DNA from: CAYMCO01 sp964388955
GTDB taxonomy: Bacteria > Chloroflexota > Anaerolineae > Anaerolineales > E44-bin32
Assembly: GCA_964388955.1 (NCBI GenBank)
Contig: CAYMCO010000034.1
Location: 1 to 62,383, forward strand
DNA length: 62,383 nucleotides
Direction of reading: 5' to 3'
A program made the position numbers and the translations under genes. Under the pieces are notes generated by a model, which was given only the letters and a program-made list of their open reading frames with translations, did no database searches and was not told where the DNA came from. Positions 52,689 to 61,135 of this stretch are shown in pieces (positions within the stretch are counted from its first letter, which is position 1; each line of letters begins with the position of its first letter).

Positions 52689-53555
52689 TCATCGCACCCG
52701 GGTGCCCAGCAACAGGCCCATGCCAATCAAGCCCGCGCCGATGACGAAATGCAGGCCAAGCGGCTCATGAAGGAGCACCGCTGCCAAGCTGACGCCCACC
52801 ACCGGCTGCGCGAAGAAGAGCAGCGAGACAACCCCCGCCTCGAGCAGCTCCAGCGACTTGTTCCATAGATACATGGCCAGCGCAGTGGAGACCAAACCCA
52901 GGTAGAGCACCCCCAGAACCACCCCAAGGGTGATCTCCCCGACGCCGGTCCGGCTGACTTCCACGGCGCCCAGGGTCAAGCTGATCGGAAGCCCGCCCAA
53001 GAAAGCGACCAGGCTGATCTGAAGCATCCCCGCCCGATGCCGCGACTGGCGGATGAGCACGGAATACAGCCCCCATGTCAGCGCCGCGCCGACGAGCGCC
53101 AAGTTACCCCAGAATGCGGAAGCGTCCAGCGCCACTTCGCCCGGGTTCAACACTGCGATCACGCCAAGCGACGAGAGCCCCAGCGCGCCGACCCTGCGCC
53201 AGGTGGCCCGTTCACCCAGCAGCCAGATTCCGAAGAGCAATATGAAGGTGGGGGATGCGGAGGTGATCAACGAGGCGTTGGCGGCTGTGGAGAGCTTTGT
53301 GCCCACAAACTGCAGGCCCACGGAAACCCCGAAACCGATCAGCCCAACCAGGAACAAGCGGGCAAATGCCTTGGCGTCGAGCGAAAAGCCACCCGCCCGG
53401 GGCAGGAAAAGCGCCAAGCCCAGCGCCCCGATCCCGAGGCGCAACGTCAGCAGGGTATACGGTGGGATGACATCCAGCACCACCTTGCTGACCACGTACA
53501 TGCCGCCCCAGATGCTCGCCGCTGTCATGCCGGCCAGGATACCGAACAGGTTCAT
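52689..53555 (-). CDS. EamA/DMT-family transporter
   Basis: A 288-residue membrane protein with ten predicted helices in two EamA repeats (ASIWGGMYVVSKVVLD in the first, LVGAALTWGLYSVLIRQSR in the second). The family exports amino acids, nucleotides or other metabolites; the substrate here is unknown. The ATG at 53555 gives the typical length. It lies between the two oxidoreductase operons with its own promoter. Confidence 0.85.
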   Translation of the reverse strand: MNLFGILAGMTAASIWGGMYVVSKVVLDVIPPYTLLTLRLGIGALGLALFLPRAGGFSLDAKAFARLFLVGLIGFGVSVGLQFVGTKLSTAANASLITSASPTFILLFGIWLLGERATWRRVGALGLSSLGVIAVLNPGEVALDASAFWGNLALVGAALTWGLYSVLIRQSRHRAGMLQISLVAFLGGLPISLTLGAVEVSRTGVGEITLGVVLGVLYLGLVSTALAMYLWNKSLELLEAGVVSLLFFAQPVVGVSLAAVLLHEPLGLHFVIGAGLIGMGLLLGTRVR

Positions 53556-53574
53556 CCGCACCCCATCGGGCCCG

Positions 53575-53603
53575 ATTATACATGGCGCCCGTGAACGCCC
53601 CAA
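53575..53603 (-). promoter_or_regulatory. Promoter of the DMT transporter gene
   Basis: On the minus strand TTGGGG (53603-53598), 17-nt spacer, TATAAT (53580-53575), about 19 nt before the ATG at 53555. Confidence 0.6.
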
Positions 53604-53639
53604 AGAGAGAAAACGGCGCCGGGAGATCCAGCGGCGCCG
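53602..53639 (-). terminator. Rho-independent terminator of the GntR-kor operon
   Basis: On the minus strand CGGCGCCG (53639-53632) pairs with CGGCGCCG (53621-53614) across a 10-nt loop, followed by TTTTCTCTCTTT. It lies 27 nt after the korB stop and is the clearest terminator in the window. Confidence 0.75.
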
Positions 53640-53665
53640 CGCATGGGTTCGAGTCGCCTTGTCGG

Positions 53666-54694
53666 CTACATGAAGCGCTGCATCAGCTTATCCAGCGTCT
53701 GCTCGGTCGGGCGAGTCATCTCCTGAGGCAGGCGGGTGAGCGGCTGCTCCACCAGATCCTCCACGTCCTCCAGCGATGGAAGGTGCGGGTTGAAGTAGAT
53801 CAAGCCGGTCACGAGCACGTTGTCTTTTCGGGCCTTCTCCAACAACTGCAGCGCAGCGGCGCGATCGGTCGGTTCATAATCCCGCTCCAGCTTTGCCAGC
53901 ATCAGAGTCGACCCATCATGCATCTCCACGCTCGTCGTCTCGCCCGGTCGATAATCCACCATGATCTCTTCCAGCATGGGAACCAGGGTGATGTCATGCA
54001 GCGGCTCTTCGTGTGTCCGGCCCCACGCATAGCTCTTGGTCGACTCATCTCGATTGTTGAAGGTCACACACGGGCTAAGGATGTCAATCACCGCCGTGCC
54101 CTGGTATGCGATGCCAGCTTTGATCAACTCTCGCACCTGCTTGGCGTCCCCGGCGAACGATCGCGCCACGAAGCCGCAGTTGGCGACCAGCGCCTCCATG
54201 CAAATATCCACAGGGTTGAACGGGTTCTGGCCAAAGTACTTCAACTCCTGGCCCTTGTCCGCTGTGGCGGAGAACTGCCCCTTTGTCAGGCCATAGACAC
54301 CGTTGTTCTCGACGATATATAGCATGTGCACATTGCGCCGGATCAAGTGCTTGAACTGGCCCAACCCGATGCTCGCCGTGTCCCCGTCGCCGCTCACGCC
54401 GATCGCCTCCAGTGTGCGATTTGCCAGCACCGCGCCGGTGGCCACGGAGGGCATCCTGCCATGCAGGCTGTTGAAGGCGTGCGATTTCTCGATGAAGTAG
54501 GCCGGGCTCTTGCTCGAGCAGCCGATCCCCGACATCTTGATCACGCGCTCGGGTGGGATCGAAATCTCATACGCCGCAGCCATGATCTGGCTGGCGATGG
54601 AGTTATGGCCGCAACCCTGGCACAAAGTGGTCGGACGGCCTCTGTAATCCTGTCGGGTCAAACCAACCAGGTTCTCTTGCTCCGTCACCGTCAT
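53666..54694 (-). CDS. korB: 2-oxoacid:ferredoxin oxidoreductase beta subunit, two-subunit type
   Basis: A 342-residue TPP-binding subunit. TLCQGCGHNSIASQIMAAA, SGIGCSSKSPAYF and HGRMPSVATGAVLAN precede the TPP motif GDGDTASIGLGQFKHLIRRN and ENNGVYGLTKGQ. ILSPCVTFNN carries a further Cys. It pairs with the fused alpha subunit upstream, overlapping it by 4 nt. This type (as in mycobacterial KorAB) often uses 2-oxoglutarate. Confidence 0.93.
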   Translation of the reverse strand: MTVTEQENLVGLTRQDYRGRPTTLCQGCGHNSIASQIMAAAYEISIPPERVIKMSGIGCSSKSPAYFIEKSHAFNSLHGRMPSVATGAVLANRTLEAIGVSGDGDTASIGLGQFKHLIRRNVHMLYIVENNGVYGLTKGQFSATADKGQELKYFGQNPFNPVDICMEALVANCGFVARSFAGDAKQVRELIKAGIAYQGTAVIDILSPCVTFNNRDESTKSYAWGRTHEEPLHDITLVPMLEEIMVDYRPGETTSVEMHDGSTLMLAKLERDYEPTDRAAALQLLEKARKDNVLVTGLIYFNPHLPSLEDVEDLVEQPLTRLPQEMTRPTEQTLDKLMQRFM

Positions 54695-56535
54695 TCGAGT
54701 CCCTCCTGCTCCAGCACCGCGTCGGTTATTGAACGCGCCGAGAGCGGCAGTCCATCGTTATGCGCCAGCGATTTGATCCTGACCGCATGCCCCGGATAGT
54801 CAAGCTGCAGCAGTTTGCACATCTGACCATCCGTGTTCATCTCGATCACATATACGCGCTCGTGCGCCTGAACGAACTCCTCCACCTGGAAATTGAAGGG
54901 CACAGCTCGAAGGCGCAGATAGTCAGTGGTTATCCCACTGGCCTCCAGCCTATCGCGCGCCTCCCGAACCGCTCGATCCGTCGAACCATAGGCAATCAAG
55001 CCTATTTCTTCCCCACCCTCCCTGTGGTCGACGACGGGCGCGGGGACCATATCGCGCGCGGTGGAATATTTCCGTCCAAGGCGCTCCATGTTTCTTGCAT
55101 AATCCTCCGGGCGCTCGGAGTAGTGCGCGTACTCGTCATGCCCGCTGCCGCGTGTGAAGTAGGCGGCCTTCGGATGATCAGTGCCCGGGAGTGTCCTGTA
55201 GGGGATTCCATCCCCATCCACATCTTTGTATCGGGCAAACTCCTCCACCTGATCCAAGTCCTCCGCGGAGAGCACCTTCCCCCGATCCATGGGGGTATCG
55301 GGATACTCGAAGCGCTTGGAGATCCAAAGGTTCATGCCAAGGTCAAGATCACTCAGGACGAAGATCGGCGCCTGCAGGTGCTCCGCCAGATCAAAGGCTC
55401 GCCAACCGAACTCAAAACATTCCGCAGGAGATCCCGGCAGCAGGATCACGTTGTTGGTGTCGCCATGGCCCAGAAAGCGCACGAACAGGACATCCCCCTG
55501 GGAGGTGCGGGTGGGCAGGCCGGTGCTTGGGCCCATGCGCTGGATATCCCACACCACAATAGGCACCTCGGCGTAGTAGGCCATCCCAGCGAACTCGGCC
55601 ATCAGCGAGATGCCTGGCCCGGAGGTGGAGGTCATGGCGCGCGCGCCGGCCCATCCCGCCCCGACCGCCATACCGATTGCAGACAGCTCATCCTCCGCCT
55701 GGACGATCGTATAGGTGGCCCTGTTGGTGGCCTTATCGCGCCGCAGCTTGGGGAGAAACTCGGTCAACGCGTCGGCCAAGCTCGAGGCGGGGGTGATCGG
55801 ATACCAGGCGGCGAAGGTCACGCCGCCGTAAATGGCGCCCAGCGCGGCGGCCGTGTTGCCGTCAACCAGGATGCTCTCGGCATCGCGCTCGCGACGCTCC
55901 ACCCGGTAGGGATCCACCTTGGTGAGGTTGGTCGCCGCCCACTCAGCCGAAGCGTCCACAACCTGCATGTTGAGGTCGATGGGCTTCTGCCGGCCACCGA
56001 AGTGGGTCTTCAGAGCGGAACGGATTTCTTCGCGTTGGATCCCCAAGAGTTCCGCCACTGCGCCGACATAGACCATGTTCTTCATGTAGTCGCGCAGATT
56101 GCGGGGGGGATCGACTTCCCGGATGATCTCCTTGACCGGCATCGGGTAGTAGGTGACATCATCGCGGATGAGGTCCATGGAAGTGTCATCCGGATAGTAG
56201 CAGACGCCTCCAGAGATCAGCCCTCGCAGATCCTCATGGAAGGTGGCGTCATTCATCGCGACCAAGATCTCCACCGTATCGCGCCGAGCGAGATAGCCCT
56301 CATCGCTCGCCCGCACCGTGAACCATGTGGGCAAGCCCTGGATATTGGAGGGGAACAGATTCTTGCCGCTCACGGGTACGCCCATGCGGAACAGAGCCCG
56401 GATGATCGCCATGTTGGCCGTCTGGCTGCCCGATCCGTTGACTGTGGCGATGACCATGGAGAAATCGTTGACGATGGTCTCCTGTTCCGCCGGTATGGCG
56501 GGTGCCCTGGTCACTGTCGTCCTTCCGTCACTCAT
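54691..56535 (-). CDS. korA: 2-oxoacid:ferredoxin oxidoreductase fused gamma-alpha subunit
   Basis: A 614-residue subunit in which the gamma domain (about 25-210, IATVNGSGSQTANMAIIRALF) is fused to the alpha domain (from about 215, with TFAAWYPITPASSLADALTEF, QAEDELSAIGMAVGAGWAGARA and STSGPGISLMAEF). Fused KorA is typical of two-subunit 2-oxoglutarate:ferredoxin oxidoreductases. Its ATG overlaps the stop of the GntR gene (ATGA), so the regulator and both subunits form one operon. Confidence 0.93.
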   Translation of the reverse strand: MSDGRTTVTRAPAIPAEQETIVNDFSMVIATVNGSGSQTANMAIIRALFRMGVPVSGKNLFPSNIQGLPTWFTVRASDEGYLARRDTVEILVAMNDATFHEDLRGLISGGVCYYPDDTSMDLIRDDVTYYPMPVKEIIREVDPPRNLRDYMKNMVYVGAVAELLGIQREEIRSALKTHFGGRQKPIDLNMQVVDASAEWAATNLTKVDPYRVERRERDAESILVDGNTAAALGAIYGGVTFAAWYPITPASSLADALTEFLPKLRRDKATNRATYTIVQAEDELSAIGMAVGAGWAGARAMTSTSGPGISLMAEFAGMAYYAEVPIVVWDIQRMGPSTGLPTRTSQGDVLFVRFLGHGDTNNVILLPGSPAECFEFGWRAFDLAEHLQAPIFVLSDLDLGMNLWISKRFEYPDTPMDRGKVLSAEDLDQVEEFARYKDVDGDGIPYRTLPGTDHPKAAYFTRGSGHDEYAHYSERPEDYARNMERLGRKYSTARDMVPAPVVDHREGGEEIGLIAYGSTDRAVREARDRLEASGITTDYLRLRAVPFNFQVEEFVQAHERVYVIEMNTDGQMCKLLQLDYPGHAVRIKSLAHNDGLPLSARSITDAVLEQEGLE

Positions 56536-57287
56536 TGCGACCGCTCCTTGACTTCAACTTGGCGGGATCCTGCGATCCCGCTGGGCTCTCCATCCGTAGC
56601 AGGCGGGATCTGCGGAATCTCATGGATCAGGTCCGCGTGCTCGATCAGCGCTCGATAACCGGCGTCATAGTCACCCTTCGCGATGGCGTCCACCATGCGT
56701 CCGTGGTATTCCCATACCCGCTCCAAGTAGCTGAGCTCGTTGTATAGATTCAGGCCGACGGCTTCATAGGCCTCCCAATAAGCCTCCAACAGCCCCGAAA
56801 CGAAGGGGTTGTCCAGCCGGGAATAGATGGTCATGTGCAGGTCTCGGTGCTCGGAGTGCGGGATTTGGACTGGCCGGCCGGCCAGCTTCTCCCGGGCGCG
56901 CGCCACCAGACTCTGCAAGTGCTCGACCTCCTCTCCGCGCAGCATGCCCACCGCCTCATGCCAGAAGGAAACCTCGATGTGCTCACGCAGCAGCCAGAAC
57001 TTGCGGAACAGGCCCGGATCCAATCCCAGAGCATATAACAGGCTGATGCGCACCCCCGGCCCAAACACGTATGGCAGGGAGCGGATCCCCGTCTTGGGCC
57101 GAACCTCCACAAGCCCCAACAGGCGCGCCACTTCCAATTGTTCGCGCAGTTTCCCGGTGCTGATTCCCAACGATTCCGCCAATTCGGGAATCGGCGGAAG
57201 ACGATCCCCCGGTTCGGAGGCACGCTCCGCCAGGTAGGTCATGAATTCCGAGCACTGATCGATGGCCATCTCCGTCGCTCCATTCAT
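56532..57287 (-). CDS. GntR-family (FadR/FCD) transcriptional regulator
   Basis: A 251-residue regulator. The winged HTH (about 12-75) shows PPIPELAESLGISTGKLREQLEVARLLGLVEVRPKTGI in blocks, and the FCD effector domain (about 95-235) has FWHEAVGMLRGEEVEHLQSLV, HRDLHMTIYSRLDNPF and WEYHGRMVDAIAKGDYDAGYRALIEH in parts. FCD regulators bind small carboxylic acids. The ATG at 57287 lies 6 nt after TATATT and has no ribosome binding site, so it may be leaderless; an ATG at 57269 behind GGAG is the alternative. It heads the operon of the two-subunit oxidoreductase and is probably autoregulated. Confidence 0.88.
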   Translation of the reverse strand: MNGATEMAIDQCSEFMTYLAERASEPGDRLPPIPELAESLGISTGKLREQLEVARLLGLVEVRPKTGIRSLPYVFGPGVRISLLYALGLDPGLFRKFWLLREHIEVSFWHEAVGMLRGEEVEHLQSLVARAREKLAGRPVQIPHSEHRDLHMTIYSRLDNPFVSGLLEAYWEAYEAVGLNLYNELSYLERVWEYHGRMVDAIAKGDYDAGYRALIEHADLIHEIPQIPPATDGEPSGIAGSRQVEVKERSQ

Positions 57288-57289
57288 AT

Positions 57290-57324
57290 GATTAATATAA
57301 TCCATTAGATCAATATAATTGATC
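57290..57324. promoter_or_regulatory. Two putative GntR operators at the regulator's own promoter
   Basis: GATCAAT-ATA-ATTGATC (57308-57324) is a perfect 7-3-7 inverted repeat. A second, weaker site begins with GATTAAT at 57290, 18 bp away, and overlaps the TATATT box. The half-sites match the operator before korD. Confidence 0.55.
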
Positions 57325-57513
57325 ACAGTATAGCCCCCATAAAGGCGATCGTCAACTGGTGCTTTGGGCATGGGGATCATGTCTTGGGCAACCGCGCGCC
57401 GTCGATGAAGCGGTGTGGGCTTCCTGCTATGCACCCCTTCTTGCACATATCGATCATGCCAGTCCGAGCCCGCGGTCGTTGGTTCCCCTCGCCGCCACCC
57501 GGCGGCTTTCTGG

Positions 57514-57519
57514 TAGAAT
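57514..57519 (+). promoter_or_regulatory. TAGAAT -10 box of a probable leaderless transcript
   Basis: TAGAAT ends 7 nt before the GTG at 57527; there is no ribosome binding site and no clear -35. The preceding 190 nt after the GntR operators hold no gene. Confidence 0.55.
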
Positions 57520-57526
57520 TCGGCCT

Positions 57527-58201
57527 GTGATAAAGGGAACTGGAACAACCTTTCTGCGCTCTTTCCTGATCGGCCTGCTCGCCGTCGCAGTGATCGCTTT
57601 CCCCTGGATCATCGTGGTGCAGACGTACGCCGGCCGCATCCTGGCCGCGGCAGATGCATTCCCCTATCCGGTCGGCATCGTCTTCGGCGCCGGGTTGCGC
57701 CGCGATGGCCGCCCATCTCCCATACTCGCCGACCGAGTGCGCACCGCAGTGGACCTGTATCGTAGCGGCAAGATCCACAGGCTGCTCTTGAGTGGTTCCG
57801 TTTCGGCCGGATATGACGAGCCGCAGGCCATGCGCCAGCTGGCGCTAGAGCTTGGGGTTCCCGATGAGGATTTGCTGCTCGATCGCGGCGGATCGCGCAC
57901 CTTCGAGACCTGCCGGCGGGCAAAGGTGGAGTTCGGGATACAGCGCGCGATCCTGGTCTCCCAACGCTTCCATCTGCCGCGCGCTCTGGCGATTTGCCAC
58001 GGGCTGCAGGTCGAGGCTGTGGGGGTCGCCGCCGATCGACGGACCTACTATGGATCCGCTCAACGGTATTGGCAGCTGAGAGAGATCCCAGCTACCCTGG
58101 TCGCATTCCTGGATCTGCTCTTCACGCGGCAACAAGCCGCCGGCACACCGGGCTACGTGAATGAAATCGTATTGCAAAGGGGTTCCGAGAATGGATCGTG
58201 A
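57527..58201 (+). CDS. YdcF/SanA-like DUF218 protein
   Basis: A 224-residue protein with an N-terminal membrane helix (about 10-35) and a DUF218 domain: GIVFGAGLRRDGRPSPILADRVRTAVDLY (in parts), LLSGSVSAGYDEPQAM, DEDLLLDRGGSRTFETCRRA and VSQRFHLPRAL. Members act in envelope integrity; the biochemical role is unclear. The GTG at 57527 is chosen because it starts just before the helix and follows a TAGAAT box. It overlaps the next gene by 11 nt. Confidence 0.85.
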   Translation: MIKGTGTTFLRSFLIGLLAVAVIAFPWIIVVQTYAGRILAAADAFPYPVGIVFGAGLRRDGRPSPILADRVRTAVDLYRSGKIHRLLLSGSVSAGYDEPQAMRQLALELGVPDEDLLLDRGGSRTFETCRRAKVEFGIQRAILVSQRFHLPRALAICHGLQVEAVGVAADRRTYYGSAQRYWQLREIPATLVAFLDLLFTRQQAAGTPGYVNEIVLQRGSENGS

Positions 58202-58760
58202 TGCCGCGCTGGGCATCCTGGATGAGTTCGTGCGCAACGAGAACCTAAAACACCATATGTTCGCCGTGGAAGCCGCCATGGCCGACTACGCGCCCCGATT
58301 CGGCGAGGATCCGGGACTATGGGCTCTGTCCGGGCTGCTTCATGATTTCGATTGGGAGATCCATCCGACCCTGGATGAACATCCGCAGGCAGGAGCGCCT
58401 CTGCTGCGGGAGCGCGGCGTGCCGGAAGTAATCGTGGAATGCATCCTCAGCCACGCGGACCATACGGGTGTGCCACGGGAGAGCAACATGCAGCGCGCGC
58501 TGTACGCCTGTGACGAGATCACCGGCCTCATCACGGCAGTGGCATTGGTGCGGCCGTCACAATCTGTCCACGATGTCAAGCTGCGGTCCGTGCGGAAGAA
58601 ATGGCGAGATGGCCGCTTTGCAGCGGCCGTGGATCGCGGGGAGATCGCGCGCGCCGCCGAGGAATTGGGGGTCGATACGTGGGAGCACGTCGGCAACGTG
58701 CTCGCGTCCATGCAGCGCATCGCCGGGGATCTTGGACTCGAGGGGCAGACGGCGGCGTGA
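58191..58760 (+). CDS. HD-domain hydrolase
   Basis: A 189-residue protein of the HD superfamily of metal-dependent phosphohydrolases. HHMFAVEAAM gives the first metal His, LLHDFDWEIH the HD pair, and ILSHADHTG the later His. The substrate, perhaps a nucleotide or cyclic nucleotide, is not known. The ATG at 58191 lies inside the end of the YdcF-like gene. Confidence 0.82.
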   Translation: MDRDAALGILDEFVRNENLKHHMFAVEAAMADYAPRFGEDPGLWALSGLLHDFDWEIHPTLDEHPQAGAPLLRERGVPEVIVECILSHADHTGVPRESNMQRALYACDEITGLITAVALVRPSQSVHDVKLRSVRKKWRDGRFAAAVDRGEIARAAEELGVDTWEHVGNVLASMQRIAGDLGLEGQTAA

Positions 58761-58813
58761 TATCGCATCTCTCGGCTGCAAGACGGGGCGATTCACCTCT
58801 CATTTGGGGCATC

Positions 58814-58842
58814 TTGGGCATTGCGCGCTCAATTGGTATAAT
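58814..58842 (+). promoter_or_regulatory. Promoter of the LysM protein gene
   Basis: TTGGGC (58814-58819), 17-nt spacer, TATAAT (58837-58842), 36 nt before the ATG. Confidence 0.65.
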
Positions 58843-58878
58843 GCGGCGACCTAGTGGAATTCGACCTGTTTGAGGACA

Positions 58879-60021
58879 ATGGCTGACAAAGATCCTAAGT
58901 CCAGTGGTGAAGAGAATATCTGCCCCCGCTGCGGCACACGTCTCGCCGAATCGGCCACCCGCTGCCTGGTGTGTGGCACGGAAATTCGCCCGGAGAGCGA
59001 CCCGATAACCCGGGGCAGGAGTGGGCCACAGGTCACTCTATCGCTTCCCCTGGCGGGCGGCCTGCTGGCGGTCTTCGCTTTGCTCTCCGCAGGCATCACC
59101 TTCGCAGCGGTCAGATTGACAGGCATCGCCGAGACAGAGGAGCCGACGGTGACGGTCACCCCCACTACCACGGTCACAGCGACCATGCAGCCGACCGCCA
59201 CCGACACGCTATTGCCCACTGAGACAATGCTGCCGCCCAGAGAGCACACCATTATCGAGAACGAGACCTGCATTGGGCTGGCAGCCTACTATGACGTGTC
59301 GGTGCGCTCGATTCAGGATTTGAATCCCGGCTTGCAGTGCGAGATGCTCACTTTGGGAAGCGTCGTGTTGATTCCATATCCCACCCGCACACCGACCCCC
59401 CCGCCGACGGCGACGCTCTCTCCAGGGGAAGCCACTGAGGTCGCCTGTGACAAGGTTACCTACACTGTGCAGGCGAACGACACTTTGAGCGGCATCGCCG
59501 CCAACTACAACGTAGAGATCCAAGGCATCATGGACTACAACGGCATGCCAAATCAAACGGTATTCGAAGGCCAGGTTATGATTATCCCCCTTTGCCGGCG
59601 GCTGCCGACGCCTGGGCCCACCCCTACCGAGACGCCGCCGCCTCCTTACCCTGCGCCCAACCTGCTGCTGCCCCGCGATGGAGAGGCCTATACGCTCGCC
59701 GATGACACGATTGCGCTGCAATGGGCGGCTGTGAGCGAGCTGCGGGAGAGCGAGTATTATCAGGTGACAGTGCTGGATGTGACCGAGGGGTCAGGCACGC
59801 AGCGCCGCGTGGACTACGTGAAGGACACAAAGTATCTGATCCCGACCACCTTGCGGCCCAATTCCGCCACGGCGCATGTCTTCCGCTGGTGGGTGACCAC
59901 CGTGCGACAAATCGGCACTCAGACGGGAGGTGATCCCATCTTTGAGCCCGCAGGGGCCGAGAGTGCGCGGCGCGATTTCACCTGGTCCGGATCAGCAGTG
60001 GGGCCGACCCCCACCCCCTGA
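58879..60021 (+). CDS. Zinc-ribbon, membrane-anchored double-LysM protein
   Basis: A 380-residue protein. A cytoplasmic zinc ribbon (Cys15, Cys18, Cys29, Cys32) precedes one membrane helix (about 55-80), a Thr/Pro linker, two LysM peptidoglycan-binding domains (about 122-166 and 195-237, the second YTVQANDTLSGIAANYNVEI), a second Pro-rich linker and a C-terminal fibronectin-like domain (about 265-370). It could connect a cytoplasmic signal to the wall. The function is unknown. The ATG has GAGGA upstream. Confidence 0.85.
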   Translation: MADKDPKSSGEENICPRCGTRLAESATRCLVCGTEIRPESDPITRGRSGPQVTLSLPLAGGLLAVFALLSAGITFAAVRLTGIAETEEPTVTVTPTTTVTATMQPTATDTLLPTETMLPPREHTIIENETCIGLAAYYDVSVRSIQDLNPGLQCEMLTLGSVVLIPYPTRTPTPPPTATLSPGEATEVACDKVTYTVQANDTLSGIAANYNVEIQGIMDYNGMPNQTVFEGQVMIIPLCRRLPTPGPTPTETPPPPYPAPNLLLPRDGEAYTLADDTIALQWAAVSELRESEYYQVTVLDVTEGSGTQRRVDYVKDTKYLIPTTLRPNSATAHVFRWWVTTVRQIGTQTGGDPIFEPAGAESARRDFTWSGSAVGPTPTP

Positions 60022-60044
60022 TCGCCACCTCAATCCAGCCGAAG

Positions 60045-60069
60045 CGGGCACAGGTGAAATCTGTGCCCG
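60045..60069 (+). terminator. Hairpin terminator after the LysM gene
   Basis: CGGGCACAG (60045-60053) and CTGTGCCCG (60061-60069) form a 9-bp stem with a 7-nt loop, followed by a weak T-rich run (TTCTCTATCT). It lies between convergent genes and may also serve malate dehydrogenase transcripts. Confidence 0.6.
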
Positions 60070-60121
60070 TTCTCTATCTGTGATCTCCCACTCTGCAGCT
60101 CGGGATCGCCGTCCGGTGTCG

Positions 60122-61045
60122 TTAGAGCTTGAGCGCTTTGATTGTCTCGCGAACGTGCTGAGCTGAGTTTTCAAGGGCGGCTTGCTCCTTGTCATCCAAA
60201 TCATATTCGATGATCTTGCGCAGACCGCCCGCGCCCAACTGGCAGGGCACGCCGAAGAAGATGTCCTGCTGACCGTACTCCCCCTGCAGATAGGCGCTCG
60301 CCGGCACGATCAGATTGCGATCCAGCAGGATGGCTTCAACCATCTGCGCCAGCGCGGCCCCTGGCGCATAGAACGCACTGCCCTTCTTCAACAAGGAAAC
60401 GATCTCGCCGCCTCCCTTGCGGGTGCGCTCCACAATCGCGGCCAGCCGATCTGAGGGAATGATGTCCCTGAGGGGCACGCCTGCCACGTTCGAGTGCCGC
60501 ACCAGGGGGACCATATTGTCGCCGTGCCCACCCAGGACATAGCAGTGGATGTTTTGCACGCTCACGCCCGTCTGCATCGCCACGAAGGCCCGCATGCGAG
60601 CGGAATCCAGAATTCCTGCCTGCCCGATCACCCGTTCCCTGGGCAGCCCGGATACCTTCAGCGCCAGATAACACATCACATCCAGTGGGTTGGTGAGCAT
60701 AACCAGGACGGCTTCTGGCGAGGCATCCAGGGAGCTCTCAACCGCCTTGCGGACGATCTCGCTGTTGGCGGACAATAGATCATCCCGGCTCATGCCCGGT
60801 TTGCGAGGCAGGCCTGCAGTGATAACCACGATGTCGGAACCCGCAGTCTCCTCATATCCGTTCGTGCCGGTGATCTTCACATCCGAGCCGATCACCGGCA
60901 AGGCTTCCGTCAAGTCCAGTGCTTTGCCCTGCGGCATACCTTCCACGATATCGACCAGAACCAGGTCCGCGACTTCCCGTTGGGCGAGCCAATGGGCGGT
61001 TGTAGCACCCGTTTGGCCGGCCCCAATAATGCTGACTTTAGCCAT
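60122..61045 (-). CDS. mdh: Malate dehydrogenase (LDH-like type)
   Basis: A 307-residue NAD-dependent dehydrogenase interconverting malate and oxaloacetate. The NAD motif is GAGQTGATTAHWLA, with Asp at the end of strand two (LVDIVEG). AGLPRKPGMSRDDLL places Arg, as malate enzymes have, at the specificity loop; LTNPLDVMCY and the catalytic His in LGGHGDNMVPL follow. The ATG at 61045 has a strong GGAGGA site. It lies 90 nt downstream of selD on the same strand. Confidence 0.94.
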   Translation of the reverse strand: MAKVSIIGAGQTGATTAHWLAQREVADLVLVDIVEGMPQGKALDLTEALPVIGSDVKITGTNGYEETAGSDIVVITAGLPRKPGMSRDDLLSANSEIVRKAVESSLDASPEAVLVMLTNPLDVMCYLALKVSGLPRERVIGQAGILDSARMRAFVAMQTGVSVQNIHCYVLGGHGDNMVPLVRHSNVAGVPLRDIIPSDRLAAIVERTRKGGGEIVSLLKKGSAFYAPGAALAQMVEAILLDRNLIVPASAYLQGEYGQQDIFFGVPCQLGAGGLRKIIEYDLDDKEQAALENSAQHVRETIKALKL

Positions 61046-61085
61046 TTTTCCTCCAATTGTTCTTGGGCTTGCTTGCGCCGTTTCC

Positions 61086-61119
61086 CCGCCCTTTCGGGCG
61101 GTGTCCCCCGCAGGCGGGG
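61086..61119. repeat. Two GC-rich hairpins between selD and mdh
   Basis: CCGCCC-TTTC-GGGCGG (61086-61101) and CCCCGC-AG-GCGGGG (61106-61119) stand side by side. Without a T-tract they are weak terminator candidates and may attenuate selD read-through into mdh. Confidence 0.4.
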
Positions 61120-61135
61120 CCATTTCATCCGGGGT

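Noticed and set aside
53646..53660. GGTTCGAGTC, similar to a tRNA T-loop
   Set aside because: No acceptor, D or anticodon stems can be built around it; it lies next to a terminator hairpin.
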